Positions 49,301-59,900 of a DNA stretch of 64,000 nucleotides are shown here, in pieces. A program made the position numbers and the translations under genes. Under the pieces are notes generated by a model. It was given only the letters and a program-made list of their open reading frames with translations. It was not told the origin of the DNA and did no database searches. Position 1 is the stretch's first letter; each line of letters opens with the position of its first letter. Origin of the DNA: Opisthocomus hoazin (Eukaryota > Chordata > Aves > Opisthocomiformes > Opisthocomidae); assembly GCF_030867145.1 (NCBI RefSeq), contig NC_134415.1, positions 66,121,300 through 66,185,299 of the forward strand, given 5' to 3'.

Positions 49301-52300
49301 TACTGAAGGCTCTCATTCAGGAGTAAAATAAATAAGGAGGAGAGGCAAATTTATCCACAACGGAGTGTAATTATTTAGGCTTCTGTCACAGGGGAGTAAT
49401 ATGTCATTAAGCCAGTACTACATATTTTACTGCAGCAGGGGTTGAGGCCCTGATATCCTGGCATCATTTGATATTTGAGTGACTAACTGCAGTCAAAGGC
49501 ATTCCTACATCCTCCAGGCAGAGAACCAAAAGGTACAGCATTGGGGTATTTGGAGCAAAATCTTCTGTGATAATTTTAGTCACATCCATGTGTTCATTTT
49601 AAAATACCAGTCCCTCTTGTTTTAGTTTGCAATGCTGGAACTGGTCCAGCTGGACTAGGAGCACCAACCTGTTAACTCTCAGCTTTCACTCGTACAGAAA
49701 ATCATCGAGGTGTGTGCTTCACACTCGTCTGCTCCTTGCAGCAGGGCCTGCACCATTAGGTGGTCTCGGGGCAACCCCACATGAGCACTGGAAGCTGCAC
49801 GTGGTATCTCACCTGAGGCGCGCTTCTAGACACTATCAAATTAATGAAACAGAAAGGTAGCGGGCAAATTTCCCATGGTGCTCGTCTCCAGCATAGGGAA
49901 TGCCAAAGAAAGTCCTAGCCTTCATTTTGTTTCCAGCTCCACAAGCATCTTAAGTTACAGTGGGTAATCCTTTAAACCCTGAGTACTGCTAGCTCTAATT
50001 ATCTGAGCATCCACTTCATGGCTGCCCACAGGAGTCAGAGACGGCAGGGAGATTTTGTCTGTCTCCACGCCAGAGGAATGCTTTCCAGAAGCGACAATTA
50101 GGTAGTCTTAAAGAAGAGACCCTGCCTTGGAAGCTCTGCCTGACAGCTTAACAAACTAGCATTCAGCTGCATTAAAAACATGATGCAAAAAGTAATTGAT
50201 TTTGGCCAATTTCTTCTTTTGGTTCACTGACAGCATGGGGCTAATATTTCTGTTGGCAGTAACAGCAGCAGGGGCTTTCATCAACACTATTCAGTGCAGA
50301 CAGCTTGATATAATTTGTTCAATTTTGCACATAAACTTTTAACTGCCCTGAGTCTCAGTGGTCTATTAGTCACCAAAATAATGACACTGCACCACAATTG
50401 TACTGTGCATGGGTAGGTTCTGCAATGTCTGCCTGTCTGGGTGGGACTGCTCGGCTGGCCACATCTCTGCACGACATGCTTCTTTTTTAAATCACCAGTG
50501 CAATTGTGGTACTGGGATGCTTCAGCCCAGTGCAGAGCCTTCTGAAATCCCTCCGCTGACTTAACAGGTACTGAATTGAGTAGCTGAGTGCCTGTACATT
50601 GCACGTTAACATATATATCACAGAAATCTTTTACTGAAATATTTGCAACATCGTAATTTTACATACATACGCAGACCAAGCCAATGCCTTTTTTGATGCC
50701 CTACTTAAGCTGTAAACTGCACTTAATGGTGGCTTTGAGGTGAGCACTTACCTAAAAACCTGTGCAATGTAACCATATCTAACTGGAAATGGTGAATAAG
50801 TCCATGCACATTGAAGAGGTGGCAAAGCAGTGTTACGAGACTGTTTCCTAAAAGCAGAAAGGAACAACTCTCAGATTCCCTTACTACACAGTCACAAAAC
50901 AAACAAGCCTAAAACTCTTGGTAGTTTCCTAACTGTTAGTCAGCTCCTATCATCTTAGCTCCTATTGCATGAGCTTAGATGACACTCATATACTCAAAAG
51001 TAGCTTATATAAATTACTCCTATATATAATCAAGATTTGATGGTACAGCTGTGGCAGTGGAGTGCCATTCTTGTGTCTAGGTGCCATAAAGTCACATTTG
51101 CTGTTTCAACATGCCACAGATGGAGAATTGACATGGTTTTAACTGGAGATCCTTTGACAGGCTTGTTTGAGAACCACATCGTCTTGATAATCTGGGTTTA
51201 CCTCCAGAAACTACAGAAAGGAGAATGGCTTTTCTGCCGCTTCAGTTTGGCATACTTGTACTAATTAATTAATTACTGAGAAATCAGCAGTTTGTAATTA
51301 CATTTTTAATGTTACACAGTGCTGTACAATCATGTAATTAACCCATGTACCTAGCTTAGCTACAACTGCATCTCATAATGATGATGCAGACAGGAAAAAA
51401 TGAGTTGCAGCATCTATGATCTCAAGTCTCACTGTAATGTTATGCTGGCCTTACTGTGAATCCAGTACTGGGAAAACTGGTGAAATTGAGCCTAACTAGT
51501 ACTGTACGACACAGTTATATGTACACATGGTATTTTAAAAAGTTTGCACTGCATAATCCAGCAGCAATGTTTCCATAAAAGTTAGAAACCCCCCCGCCCA
51601 AACCAACCAACCCATACAAAGTATAAACAATGTCTGAAGAAGTCTTTTCTCATTTAATATAACCCAGGAAAGAAAATAAATATATGTACGAAGAGGACAT
51701 GTAAACTTATTTGGCCTTGGCTACTGGGCAGAGGCGCAGAAAGGTAATTTAGAAGAATTATGCTTTTGCTTCCCTTGCCATTCGCAGTCCTTCCCACACT
51801 TCACTGCCAGTCACCCAGCTGAATTCCCCTCCAAACCAACTTCTTCTACACCTTCTGCCCCAGACAAACCTGAGTAGATTGGGGGTGAGGAATGAGGGGT
51901 CTCATTCCTATGAGCATTACAGAAAGGAGAAAAGTGCGATCATGACCATCTGCAGCAGTTACCTGATCAAGAGGCATTGCCCAGACATTAGGGGGGTGGG
52001 GTGTGTTACAGATGTGTGTTCAGACAAAAAGTTGCACAGATTTTTACCGTCTTAGTGACTTCTAAATTCTGCTGCTGAACATAAGCGAGGGTATATTTCG
52101 TTAAAAGCGTTTCATGTAGATAGACTTATTGACCAATGTATCTACTAGGTATATCTAAGGTACCTTCAGAATTTCCCAGATAAAGGACACTATAACACCT
52201 CCTTGAAATCAGTAAGCCCTTCACAATAAAAAAGCAAAAGGTGACCATAACCAACGTATGAGACTAGATTAATACAAAAACACACTTTAAACATTATCCT

Positions 52301-53969
52301 ACAGTTTTGAACATTCTTGGGAAAGCCTGGAAATGTTCAAGGATATGATGTCAAGAGCAGTTAACTATGTCCAATTTCTCTTCTGTAATCTTAACTGGAA
52401 AAGTTTAGCAATAAATTAATTAGGGATTTTTAGGATAGTCATATCGGGAGATCTTAAAATAAAACCTTTTTGTTGAATTACTTACCATTTGTCAAGCGGT
52501 CAAACAAGAAAATATCAAAATCCCACATTCCCACTTTGGATAGCATATGCTAGAAAAAACAAATACGAAAAGGCAAATAACTGGTACGTCGAACTGTAAG
52601 GCAGATGTAAATGATTATTCCACATTAATCAATCACAGGTTTGGTTGCTGCAGCTTTAAGATTTTGTTTGGGAAAGCTATAGAGATGTATTTGAAACATC
52701 AGCCATCAGGAATCATATTTAGCTATACTGCCTAAAGTATCACTTGCACTTTTAACTGAGGAGGTTTTGAACTTGACACTAAAAATACCTTCAAAATGGA
52801 GTTCAAAACACGGAATAACACAAACCAAAATATTATGAAAATACTCCCTTTTACTGCACAAGATTTTTATTGTTCTTTCATGTCCTCAAATCAATTCAGT
52901 ACAAATTCTCTTAGGTTTCTATTACAGTAACAGGCAGTGATAGCTCTTATGGTGAATACGAATTACCTTTTGCTAAACAAACCAAGACAAAGGAATAGCT
53001 TTTACAAACTTAGATACAGCGCTTCTGTGAAGCTCACTCAGCCACACAGAAGAATCCATCACTACCGCCACATCCAGTTTTTTCACAGCTACATCAGTTC
53101 AGCCAAGGAACTAAGTCTGGACTGACTGTATGACCTACAACGGCCTATGTGTGAATGAAATCTGTGTTCACTCCCATCGCTTAGTCTATATTCAAACCAG
53201 TTCTGGATTCTTAATTACCTCCTAACACCTGGCATGTAATCTTCTCTTGCAGAGCATAAAAATTGCCTAGGCACATAATCCCAGTGCCATCAGTTGTGCA
53301 AGTTTTGTTAGAAAATACCATTCAAAGAAAGTATAAGAACTGCAAAATAAGAGAATTATGTTTTGATTATTGTGAAGTTCTTTGCACAGAATGTTACTTG
53401 TTTCCTAGGCTTTGCCATTACAGCGAGCTATTGTGGGTTGCCTAATAGCTGCTCCATACCAGCTGAGAGACAGCTGCCTTTTTTCAAGCGGATGAACTAA
53501 ATCCCGTGTCGAGGCTGCATTTACTTAAATCAGTAACCAGGGATCCTTCATCCTTTAATAAATCCAGATTATAATTTCAGTTCACAGAATCTGAAAATGC
53601 TGAATAGATTTAGACGTTTTCTTGTTGCTTTGAGACTAAGCCTTTAAAGCTGTAACCATGAAAGAGGAACGGACAGTCTGCTTGCTGTGAGGCACGCAAG
53701 TAACGGGGGATCATTCAAGAAAGATCAACCATGCATTTGTTTATCTGAAAACTGAAACAAAACCGATGCTCTCTGGGATATTATTAACAGAAATGTAGAT
53801 CTGGAGACCCATCTTACCCTTGCTTGCCCAAGGTAGTCCTCATCCAGCAGGTACAAAGAGGTTTGTGGTACAATTCCACGCAGTAACCGGGATGCATGGA
53901 AATACCTCTGGAAACTTAACAGTCTTTTCACCTTTTTCTTGGTGCCAATTTCCCCTGAGAGTGTAGTAT
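31157..53969 (-). CDS. PDE7B: PDE7B, cAMP-specific 3',5'-cyclic phosphodiesterase 7B (3' ten coding exons; 5' end outside window)
   Basis: Exons in transcript order: 53969-53818, 52549-52486, 50847-50752, 49057-48957, 47435-47304, 39458-39367, 38287-38143, 36138-36042, 32007-31927, 31374-31157. All have GT-AG borders and compatible phases and give 391 residues plus stop. The enzyme hydrolyses cAMP to AMP in the cytosol, with high affinity and little sensitivity to rolipram. Metal-binding residues are present: HNAVHAAD (first His of the HD fold), the class signature HDVDHPGVN, and Asp in [10 protein letters not shown]. The purine-clamp Gln is in PSIQIGF. PDE7B rather than PDE7A is indicated by [15 protein letters not shown] and PLSENML near the C terminus. 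Human PDE7B is about 450 residues; the missing 55-60 N-terminal ones should come from exons beyond 64000. The gene is convergent with MTFR2. Confidence 0.94.
31841..31856 (+). repeat. 16-base G homopolymer in last PDE7B intron
   Basis: Sixteen consecutive G on the + strand (C on the transcript strand), 70 bases downstream of the exon ending at 31927. The intron (31375-31926) is only 552 bases and holds nothing else recognisable. Confidence 0.85.
31927..32007 (-). CDS. PDE7B: PDE7B exon with purine-clamp glutamine
   Basis: An 81-nt exon encoding [20 protein letters not shown] then IPSIQI. Gln at 31931-31933 is the invariant residue that holds the cyclic-nucleotide base. The QQKDTIPS variant is the PDE7B rather than the PDE7A form. 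Acceptor TTTGCAG, donor GTAAGT. Confidence 0.95.
32008..36041 (-). other. PDE7B: PDE7B intron with GC-rich open stretches
   Basis: The sequence is GC-richer than most introns here at 32590-33000, 33080-33470 and 35440-36040. Open frames of 138 and 129 codons occur on the transcript strand at 32587-33003 and 33083-33472, and one of 222 codons at 35447-36115, partly inside the neighbouring exon in another frame. None resembles a known protein or is flanked by matched splice phases, so I do not call them genes. Confidence 0.5.
36042..36138 (-). CDS. PDE7B: PDE7B exon with second metal-binding Asp
   Basis: A 97-nt exon encoding [20 protein letters not shown] and then [12 protein letters not shown]. 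Asp in KCADI (36118-36120) is the second metal ligand. The acceptor is CTTTCAG. The donor is GTCAGC, weaker than the usual GTRAGT, and is the poorest donor of the gene. The exon sits in a GC-rich patch. Confidence 0.93.
36139..38142 (-). other. PDE7B: PDE7B intron, no feature seen
   Basis: Unique-looking sequence with only short open frames. No repeat recognised. Confidence 0.55.
38143..38287 (-). CDS. PDE7B: PDE7B exon: [20 protein letters not shown]
   Basis: A 145-nt exon encoding [20 protein letters not shown], then the helix ending RHFMLQ. The LATDI block is a PDE family signature. Acceptor ACTGCAG, donor GTAACT. Confidence 0.94.
38288..39366 (-). other. PDE7B: PDE7B intron, no feature seen
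   Basis: Contains a T-run at 38916-38927 and a 112-codon open frame (38599-38937, -) unlike any protein I know. Confidence 0.55.
39367..39458 (-). CDS. PDE7B: PDE7B exon: [20 protein letters not shown]
   Basis: A 92-nt exon encoding [20 protein letters not shown] and then AHLPKEV, with the conserved LENHH of the PDE fold. Acceptor CTCCCTAG, donor GTAAGT. It lies about 7.8 kb from the previous exon, in an intron that carries the large CR1 copy. Confidence 0.94.
39528..39572 (-). mobile_element. Possible old CR1 3' tail
   Basis: ATCACACAATGCCTAGAG followed by CTGGTTGGAAGGGC resembles the reverse complement of the CR1 terminus (CCTTCCAACC... ATTCTGTGAT). Only about 45 bases match, with several differences. 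It would be in sense with PDE7B, about 70 bases upstream of the exon starting at 39458. Confidence 0.4.
40466..40481 (+). repeat. 16-base C homopolymer in PDE7B intron
   Basis: Sixteen consecutive C on the + strand (G on the transcript strand). It is inside the intron between the exons at 47304 and 39458. Surrounding 40160-41700 is moderately GC-rich without a recognised gene. Confidence 0.85.
42933..45360 (-). mobile_element. CR1 LINE, 2.4 kb, truncated at both ends and disrupted
   Basis: Read on the - strand from 45360 it encodes the endonuclease part of ORF2 ([18 protein letters not shown] near 45340, [26 protein letters not shown]), a linker (44470-44620), the first half of the reverse transcriptase (to about 43895) and the palm with the FADD block (43525-43545), in at least three frames separated by stops and frameshifts. 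The metal-binding GDFN of the endonuclease reads GTFN. The 3' side stops at GGCQEDG (42933), so the last 250-280 bases seen in the 1044 and 15691 copies, with the CR1 tail, are missing. It is in sense with PDE7B and cannot make a working protein. Confidence 0.93.
45361..47303 (-). other. PDE7B: PDE7B intron, right flank of the CR1 copy
   Basis: AT-rich, with only short open frames and T-runs near 46830-46855. No repeat or exon recognised. Confidence 0.55.
47304..47435 (-). CDS. PDE7B: PDE7B exon with PDE signature HDVDHPGVN
   Basis: A 132-nt exon, 44 whole codons, [20 protein letters not shown] then [20 protein letters not shown]. His and Asp of HDVDH (47364-47378) bind the Zn/Mg pair. Acceptor GATTCAG, donor GTAAAA. 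It is in phase 0-0, so skipping it would keep the frame but kill the active site. Confidence 0.95.
47436..48956 (-). other. PDE7B: PDE7B intron with a CpG-richer patch
   Basis: AT-rich, except 48480-48800, which is GC-rich with several CpGs. That patch has no recognised exon or repeat. Confidence 0.5.
48957..49057 (-). CDS. PDE7B: PDE7B exon with first metal-binding histidines
   Basis: A 101-nt exon encoding [20 protein letters not shown], then [13 protein letters not shown]. The HNxxHAxD segment (about 48996-49019) carries the catalytic and first metal-ligand histidines of class I phosphodiesterases. Acceptor TCCCAG, donor GTAATG. Confidence 0.94.
49058..50751 (-). other. PDE7B: PDE7B intron, no feature seen
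   Basis: Unremarkable sequence. The 105-codon open frame at 50287-50604 (-) resembles no known protein. Confidence 0.55.
50752..50847 (-). CDS. PDE7B: PDE7B exon: [11 protein letters not shown]
   Basis: A 96-nt exon encoding [20 protein letters not shown] and then [11 protein letters not shown]. Acceptor TTTTAG, donor GTAAGT. These are early helices of the PDE catalytic domain. Confidence 0.93.
50848..52485 (-). other. PDE7B: PDE7B intron, no feature seen
   Basis: AT-rich, with a short AATT repeat at 51263-51276 and nothing else recognised. Confidence 0.55.
52486..52549 (-). CDS. PDE7B: PDE7B exon: [20 protein letters not shown]
   Basis: A 64-nt exon encoding the first helix of the catalytic domain, including WDFDIF. 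Acceptor TTTTTCTAG, donor GTAAGT. It ends one base into a Gly codon that the next exon completes. Confidence 0.93.
52550..53817 (-). other. PDE7B: PDE7B intron, no feature seen
   Basis: AT-rich, with short open frames only. Confidence 0.55.
53818..53969 (-). CDS. PDE7B: PDE7B exon: start of the region before the catalytic core
   Basis: Encodes [20 protein letters not shown] and [11 protein letters not shown], ending [11 protein letters not shown]. The acceptor is TTTTCACAG and the donor GTAAGA. It enters two bases before a codon boundary, so an upstream coding exon must supply one base; that exon was not found in the remaining 10 kb. Confidence 0.93.
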
Positions 53970-56900
53970 CTGTGAAAAGCAAGCAGTACAGAAACCATGA
54001 AATCCAAGATCAAGGATGACGTTCTCAATTATTTAATAAGAGAAGTAGCAAAAACTTTAAAACAGTGATACAAAAATCATAAAGTTCATGCTCTTGCCAA
54101 TCCACGTGAAGGAGAAGTATTTAAATCCCTATACTTCAGCATAATATATTTGTTTATTTCAGAAAGGAAATATGTTCCAGTAATCAGAGTAGTAATGTAG
54201 GACTTGGAAGATCTGAGTTCAGTTCGCTGTCTGCCACAGACTTTAATGTGATCCAGGCTGTCACTGGGAGGGTGATATATCACCTGACTGTAGACGTCTA
54301 GAGGGACCCTCAATGACTGGGCAAAGTTAGGTACGGGAAAGCTGCTCTTACTCTTCTGTGCCTCTGTTCCCCAGCTATACAGTTGAAAATAACATTACCT
54401 TGCCACCTCAACAGGAGCATCTCGGGAATATATTAAAATTGCATAGCACTAGCATACAAGGTGATCTTGGATACAAAACCAAAAAAGTGACATCAAAAGA
54501 GACCTTAAAATACAGTTTGAAATCATAAATGTATGACCCACTGTTGGAAAATGAGAGAAAAGAGAGAAGGAAGGAAGAACCAGTTAATAATTCTATTGTA
54601 TTGTCTCCTGTCCTTCCTACATATTAAGGCAAATTATAAATGAAGAAATTATTTTAGTTCTACAATTAGGAAAGCAGGTATATTCAGGCAATACATGCAT
54701 TTCTGGTTATACAACAGAGTATGTTCTTCACGCTCAGTACCAGGATAATTCTAATTCCCTAATGCTGTATTAAGAGATTTTCACATAGGGCTAAATGTGA
54801 CACAAAAACCAAGGCAGCTTTATACAGTGATTAAATCAGTAATTAAAGTGATTAAACCACCTTGCTAGTAAGAATAATACGCAGGCTTCCTAAAACTGAT
54901 AACGACTTAGGTAATTTCATCTGAGCTTTTAACAGAACCTCACATACAGTTGTGAGGTTTTCATTTGGCAGTCTGGCATAAGTTTTGGAAAAAGGGAAGA
55001 TAGAAACTGGACAGTTGTTTGAAGGTAGTAAGATTCAACACAGTTTCATTCATAAGAGAAACCTTGTAAGAAACCGAAGATTAAGCACTCCTTTTGGAGA
55101 ACGGTAGTGATTGCTTGAGATAAGCAGCTGCACAGCAATTCACTGGATTTCAGGTTTAAATAAGAGCTCAGGAAAAATATCCATGGACTGAAGATGACTC
55201 TCTCTACGGTGCTATTTCTTTTTATGCAAAAGTGCTGAGCATTTGTTCTGCTGTGAAATTCAAATATGACTTTGTATGCTGGTTTTATGCGTATTATTCT
55301 TCTGAGGGGCTTTTCAGAGAAGTCATTAAGGTTTTTTGGATCATAGACGGTTCAGTATTTGATTTCTCCAACAGCAGATGTGCAAGCACCTTCTGTAGCA
55401 AGTTTCTTTCCGACCGCTATTGAGCAAGACAAAGTCTGTAACAACAACAAAAAACCCCCATATTTACATAGTGAGTGTCAATAATTGATATATTTTCTTA
55501 AACCTGTAAGTCTCACACTTCTCATGGGCAGCCCAAAGACCCCACCGAGTTTTAAGAATATAAAGGCGCAAAATAATTTCATTGCAACTTGAGAAGCCAT
55601 GCGTTCTGAAGAATGCAAACAGGAACAATGTGGTGCGTCCCACCTATGGGGGGGGAAGGAGGGGAGAAGAGCAACTAAGATTCAGTAAATCCACTCAGCC
55701 TAAATTAAGGTGAAACAACACAAAATGATCAATTAAAGTTTTATTTATGCTAGCGGTAACTTGAACTTGGAAAGTGTAAAAACTGTTGGTAACGTGGATT
55801 CTTACTGGAAATATATATAAGAGGAAAAGCAAAGATGAGAGAAGAAAAGAAGAGAGCCAGATGTCACCACCCCAGGTCCTGCGATGACAACGATGGATGG
55901 GGCAATCCTGGCTCTTCGCAGTTGTCTCGTCTCTGCCCTCAGTTACACCTCTGGAGGACTCATGGTGCTTGTTCGAGAAAGTTCGTGATCTTCTGCGCAG
56001 TCGCTATGGGGTGGGTGGGGTGTCTCAGGTCGTCGTAAACCCGTTGCTCAGATGAACTCTCATGTGACCTCCGGCAAGGCACATCAGACACGGAACGGCG
56101 CATCCTCCCATCCGCCTTCCCCGTCCCGCAGTAACTAACTTCTCGCCTGCAGCCCGTTGCCGCTGCGCAGACCACGACCTGTCTTCTCACAATGTCTGAG
56201 ACATTAACTCTCTCAGCCCCCTCCACAATGTCACTACTGTACCAGCCTGAAGGTTAGAGTTTCATTTATGATGTGCCAGCACCTGCCTTAATTCTCTCAC
56301 ACATTTTAAAAGCTGGAACAATTTCATGGCCCGTTGAAGGAGTGACTAACGTAGGGGCAAACAGTTACCCAGTGACAGCGACATGTGGAGGAACCGGTAG
56401 ACTTGCTTTTGCATTTCTTTTCATTTATATAGTGCTGCTAAGAAGTCGCTGCCATTCAGTTTAATTCCTGGATAAGAAAACACTCTTAAAGTGAATTTTC
56501 ACTTTTTAAATTTGCATCAGCTGTTTCTCGACTTCCCAACTTTCCTAATTCCATCTTTGCCCTCAAACTGTCACTGCTTTCAGATAACAAGTTTAAATTT
56601 TAATGTACAGAAAAATTCCTTTTTGTACATTAAAAATGAGTAGTTGCTCCAACTGATTTTTATCAAAGTTAGTATCTCGTTTTTCAGTTAAAGACAGATG
56701 ACTGAAATTACCACCTGTGTTCCCCTAAACTGTCTTTAAAACTCACACGTAGAGTTGCTGTGGATGATCTGAAGGTGAAGGTCCGGCCCGAGTCCCAACA
56801 AACAGCCGTACGCTGGATTACGAAGAAGTGGGTATTTTATCCTTTGGATTACCAGATTGTATCGCTAGCACAAATAATACGTACCAAACTACAAATACAT

Positions 56901-59900
56901 CAGGTCGAAATTTCTTACTGTGAATTCTACTTTCTGAACTGAACCATCAAACTTGCTGCCACTGCTCTGTCACATTGCTCTGTATGGTTGTCGTGGGTCT
57001 CCACTGAAATTTAATCATCGGCAGACAGCGCCTCCGAAACATGACTTGCTGTTTCAGATGAGCGCTGTATGACAATATATTATGCAACAAAGATTACCCA
57101 CAATAATCTGTTGCCCTGCGCTTTCATTCATAAGGCAAGGAGCTCATAATACTGATAAAGAATGGTAGGAAATGTATTTTTGAAATCGGGCTCTTGACAG
57201 AACAGCCCAAATCCCCACTGCAGTCTATCCACATGCAAACTCTGGGTATCATGTTAGAATCACATCCTTCAGGTCATTTCAGTAATAATTGATTTGTCCA
57301 TGAATCGCAGGACTTGTCAGATGATTGGTATGATTCTTAACAGATTACTCTGCCATCCACAACAATGTACCTTGCTATGATGGTGTCTTGCACAAAATTG
57401 GACTAAGACTATGCCCCTCTCCGAGCACAACACACCCGAAGCTATTCTAATCTCATCAGCATTTTCTTTTCCCCCTCTGAAGATCAGTGCCAAACAAAAA
57501 AGAAAAGCACAGCCGTATGAAATTGAGAGAAAAAGGGCCATTAAAAAAGAAGAGCAAAAAGTGAAGCAGCTGAGAGTGTGAGCTGAAACTCTGCCCTCAG
57601 CTCAGCAATCGTACTTGAACATCCCAGCAGTGCAGAGCCATTATTCCTAGCATAAGGGATCCACCAGCTGACACAAAATCAAGATGCAATTTTAAGACGA
57701 AATCAAGGGTTTATGTGAATGACTTATAGTAATACACTGAACATACCACTTTTTTACTGACAATTGTAAATTTCAATTTAAATTGTAAATATAAAATTTT
57801 GATGATGACACCTGATGTAAGTCATATAATGATTCTGAAACATAAAGAGTTATTGACAGCTACTTCTATTAGGTTAAATTGAATTACAAGTAAATGAATC
57901 AAAAATAGCATAGCAGATATCACTGAACTTCGATCGTGGAACTATAGGTACTAAAACATACGCTATATTATCTAGTTAAAGAGCACATGCTGCAAGGCTC
58001 ACATGGGAAGGGTTTAGTAATTATATGCAATTTTGAAATGAACACGAAAGACAAACAAGAATGTCTTTTGTTTATACCCATAAAAATTCCCTGGAGAACT
58101 GTGTTTATCTAAAAAAAAGCAACATCTGTATCTCTTAAAAGATGCACATTCGAAAATCCTGTGGAGTTACTGCCTAGCACAGTGGTCAGAGCATCCCTTC
58201 TTTGTAGCGAGAACAAAGTTACTGTATGAAAGACACATGCATACACATCTTGTATGAATTACACACACATTTACAGAAGCGTCCGTATAACCATCCCTGA
58301 CAAAAGCTTAAACTTCTGCCTTCATAAACACAGGCGGCCTGAGCTCCCAGCGCATCTCCTGACGCATTTCAGCTGGCAGGAAAAGTAGTTGCATTTTTCC
58401 TCAGGTAATTCAATAGGCACATCACGTATGCACGCTATCAGACCACGGACGATGTCTGGATACTCCTCGTGGCCCTCTGGAGATTGATAAGCTACAGGAG
58501 TCAATGCTCGCCTTCTCTCTCCTAACAACGTTCCTCCGGTTACTCAGATCCACTCGCCTTCACGTGATCTACGGCCCACTGCACCCCCAATACAGCCTCT
58601 GTTATTTCAGGGAAAGAGGTTTCCTGCGCTAGGAACTGCTACCAGTTTTCTTTCAGATTTCTTTCACATCATTGAGCTAGCGTGTGCCCACAGGCAGTGT
58701 GAATATAAAAACGACAGAGGTTATGTTAACAATGGTTGAGTTAACATCCAGAAACGATCACATAAATCAAATTTGGACAAGGACGTACTTAACTCTGCAC
58801 CAGATATTCATTACATTGTTATTGTTCTTTCAAAGTAAACAGACTTGGTTATGCATTCAAATACGGCCTGCGAGTTCTCCTTCACAGTGTCGCCTTTTTT
58901 TTTTTTAATTGCACCTCAATGTACAACAAAAACAGGTCACTCAGCAGCATGAGTGGATAATAACAGGTTTATTAATTTTCAAAAGTCAACTGATTAAGAA
59001 ACAGAAAATGTTCTTCCTCTTCTTTCCAAATGGATGCAGAATAAACCCAACATATACAAATCACGTCATCAAGCACCTGCCTTTGACTCATATAAGGTTA
59101 ATAATACCCCTTCCCCCCTTCCAAGGACGCAAAGGCATTCTCTGCTCAGCCACTGCTCTACAACTGTATGCCCGAGGAGTCAGGCAGGACTGGCAGAAAA
59201 GCACTGGAATCCCTGCAAGATAAGGCGGGAGCATCAGACCAGCAATTTACTGTCCAGACAGTCTGCAAACAGCGAGGACTCTGAGAAATAATTTGTCTCT
59301 GGTCCTATACGTTACGGAGGCAATTATTTCCCGCACTGGTTCCCTGTTTGACAGCTGATTAGAATGCTTTTATTTGAGAGCTCAAGGGAGATGTAATTGA
59401 CTTCTGAGGAATAATTGCTGTTTGTCCATTTTTTTTGTGTGTCCAATCATGCGAAGCATTTAGATCACCTTTACTGAAGTCTTGTTTGGCATACACATTG
59501 CATGACTTGGTTGCTAAATTTCTCTTGTAAGGAAGAGTGCCTAGCACTGATGATAGAAAAAAACTGCTGTGCCTTCTTAGTATCTTCTTACATTACGGAT
59601 TTAACATATTATCCAAAAAACAACAGCAGCATGAGCAGGGATAGCTGAACTGGCTCAGGTAATCTAAAAATTAATTCCAAACTTAACATTTCAAATTTCA
59701 ACTTTGGAGAAGGCACTGGTAAACTAGAAGAAGGACAGATAATCTCTTCTCTCTGCACTGCCTAGGCTTTCCCATTACCCTGCAACTTGCAGTTCAAAAA
59801 CCCTTTAGAAAGGAAACATTGCAGATTTGAAGGAAGGCCTGAGAACAGATACAAAGCGCCAGAAATCCATGGAAAAGAATTGTTGCCTGAAAGCTTTAAG

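Noticed and set aside
31157-53969. Assignment of the - gene as PDE7A
   Set aside because: The variable segments ([23 protein letters not shown]) match PDE7B, and the partner gene is MTFR2 rather than MTFR1.
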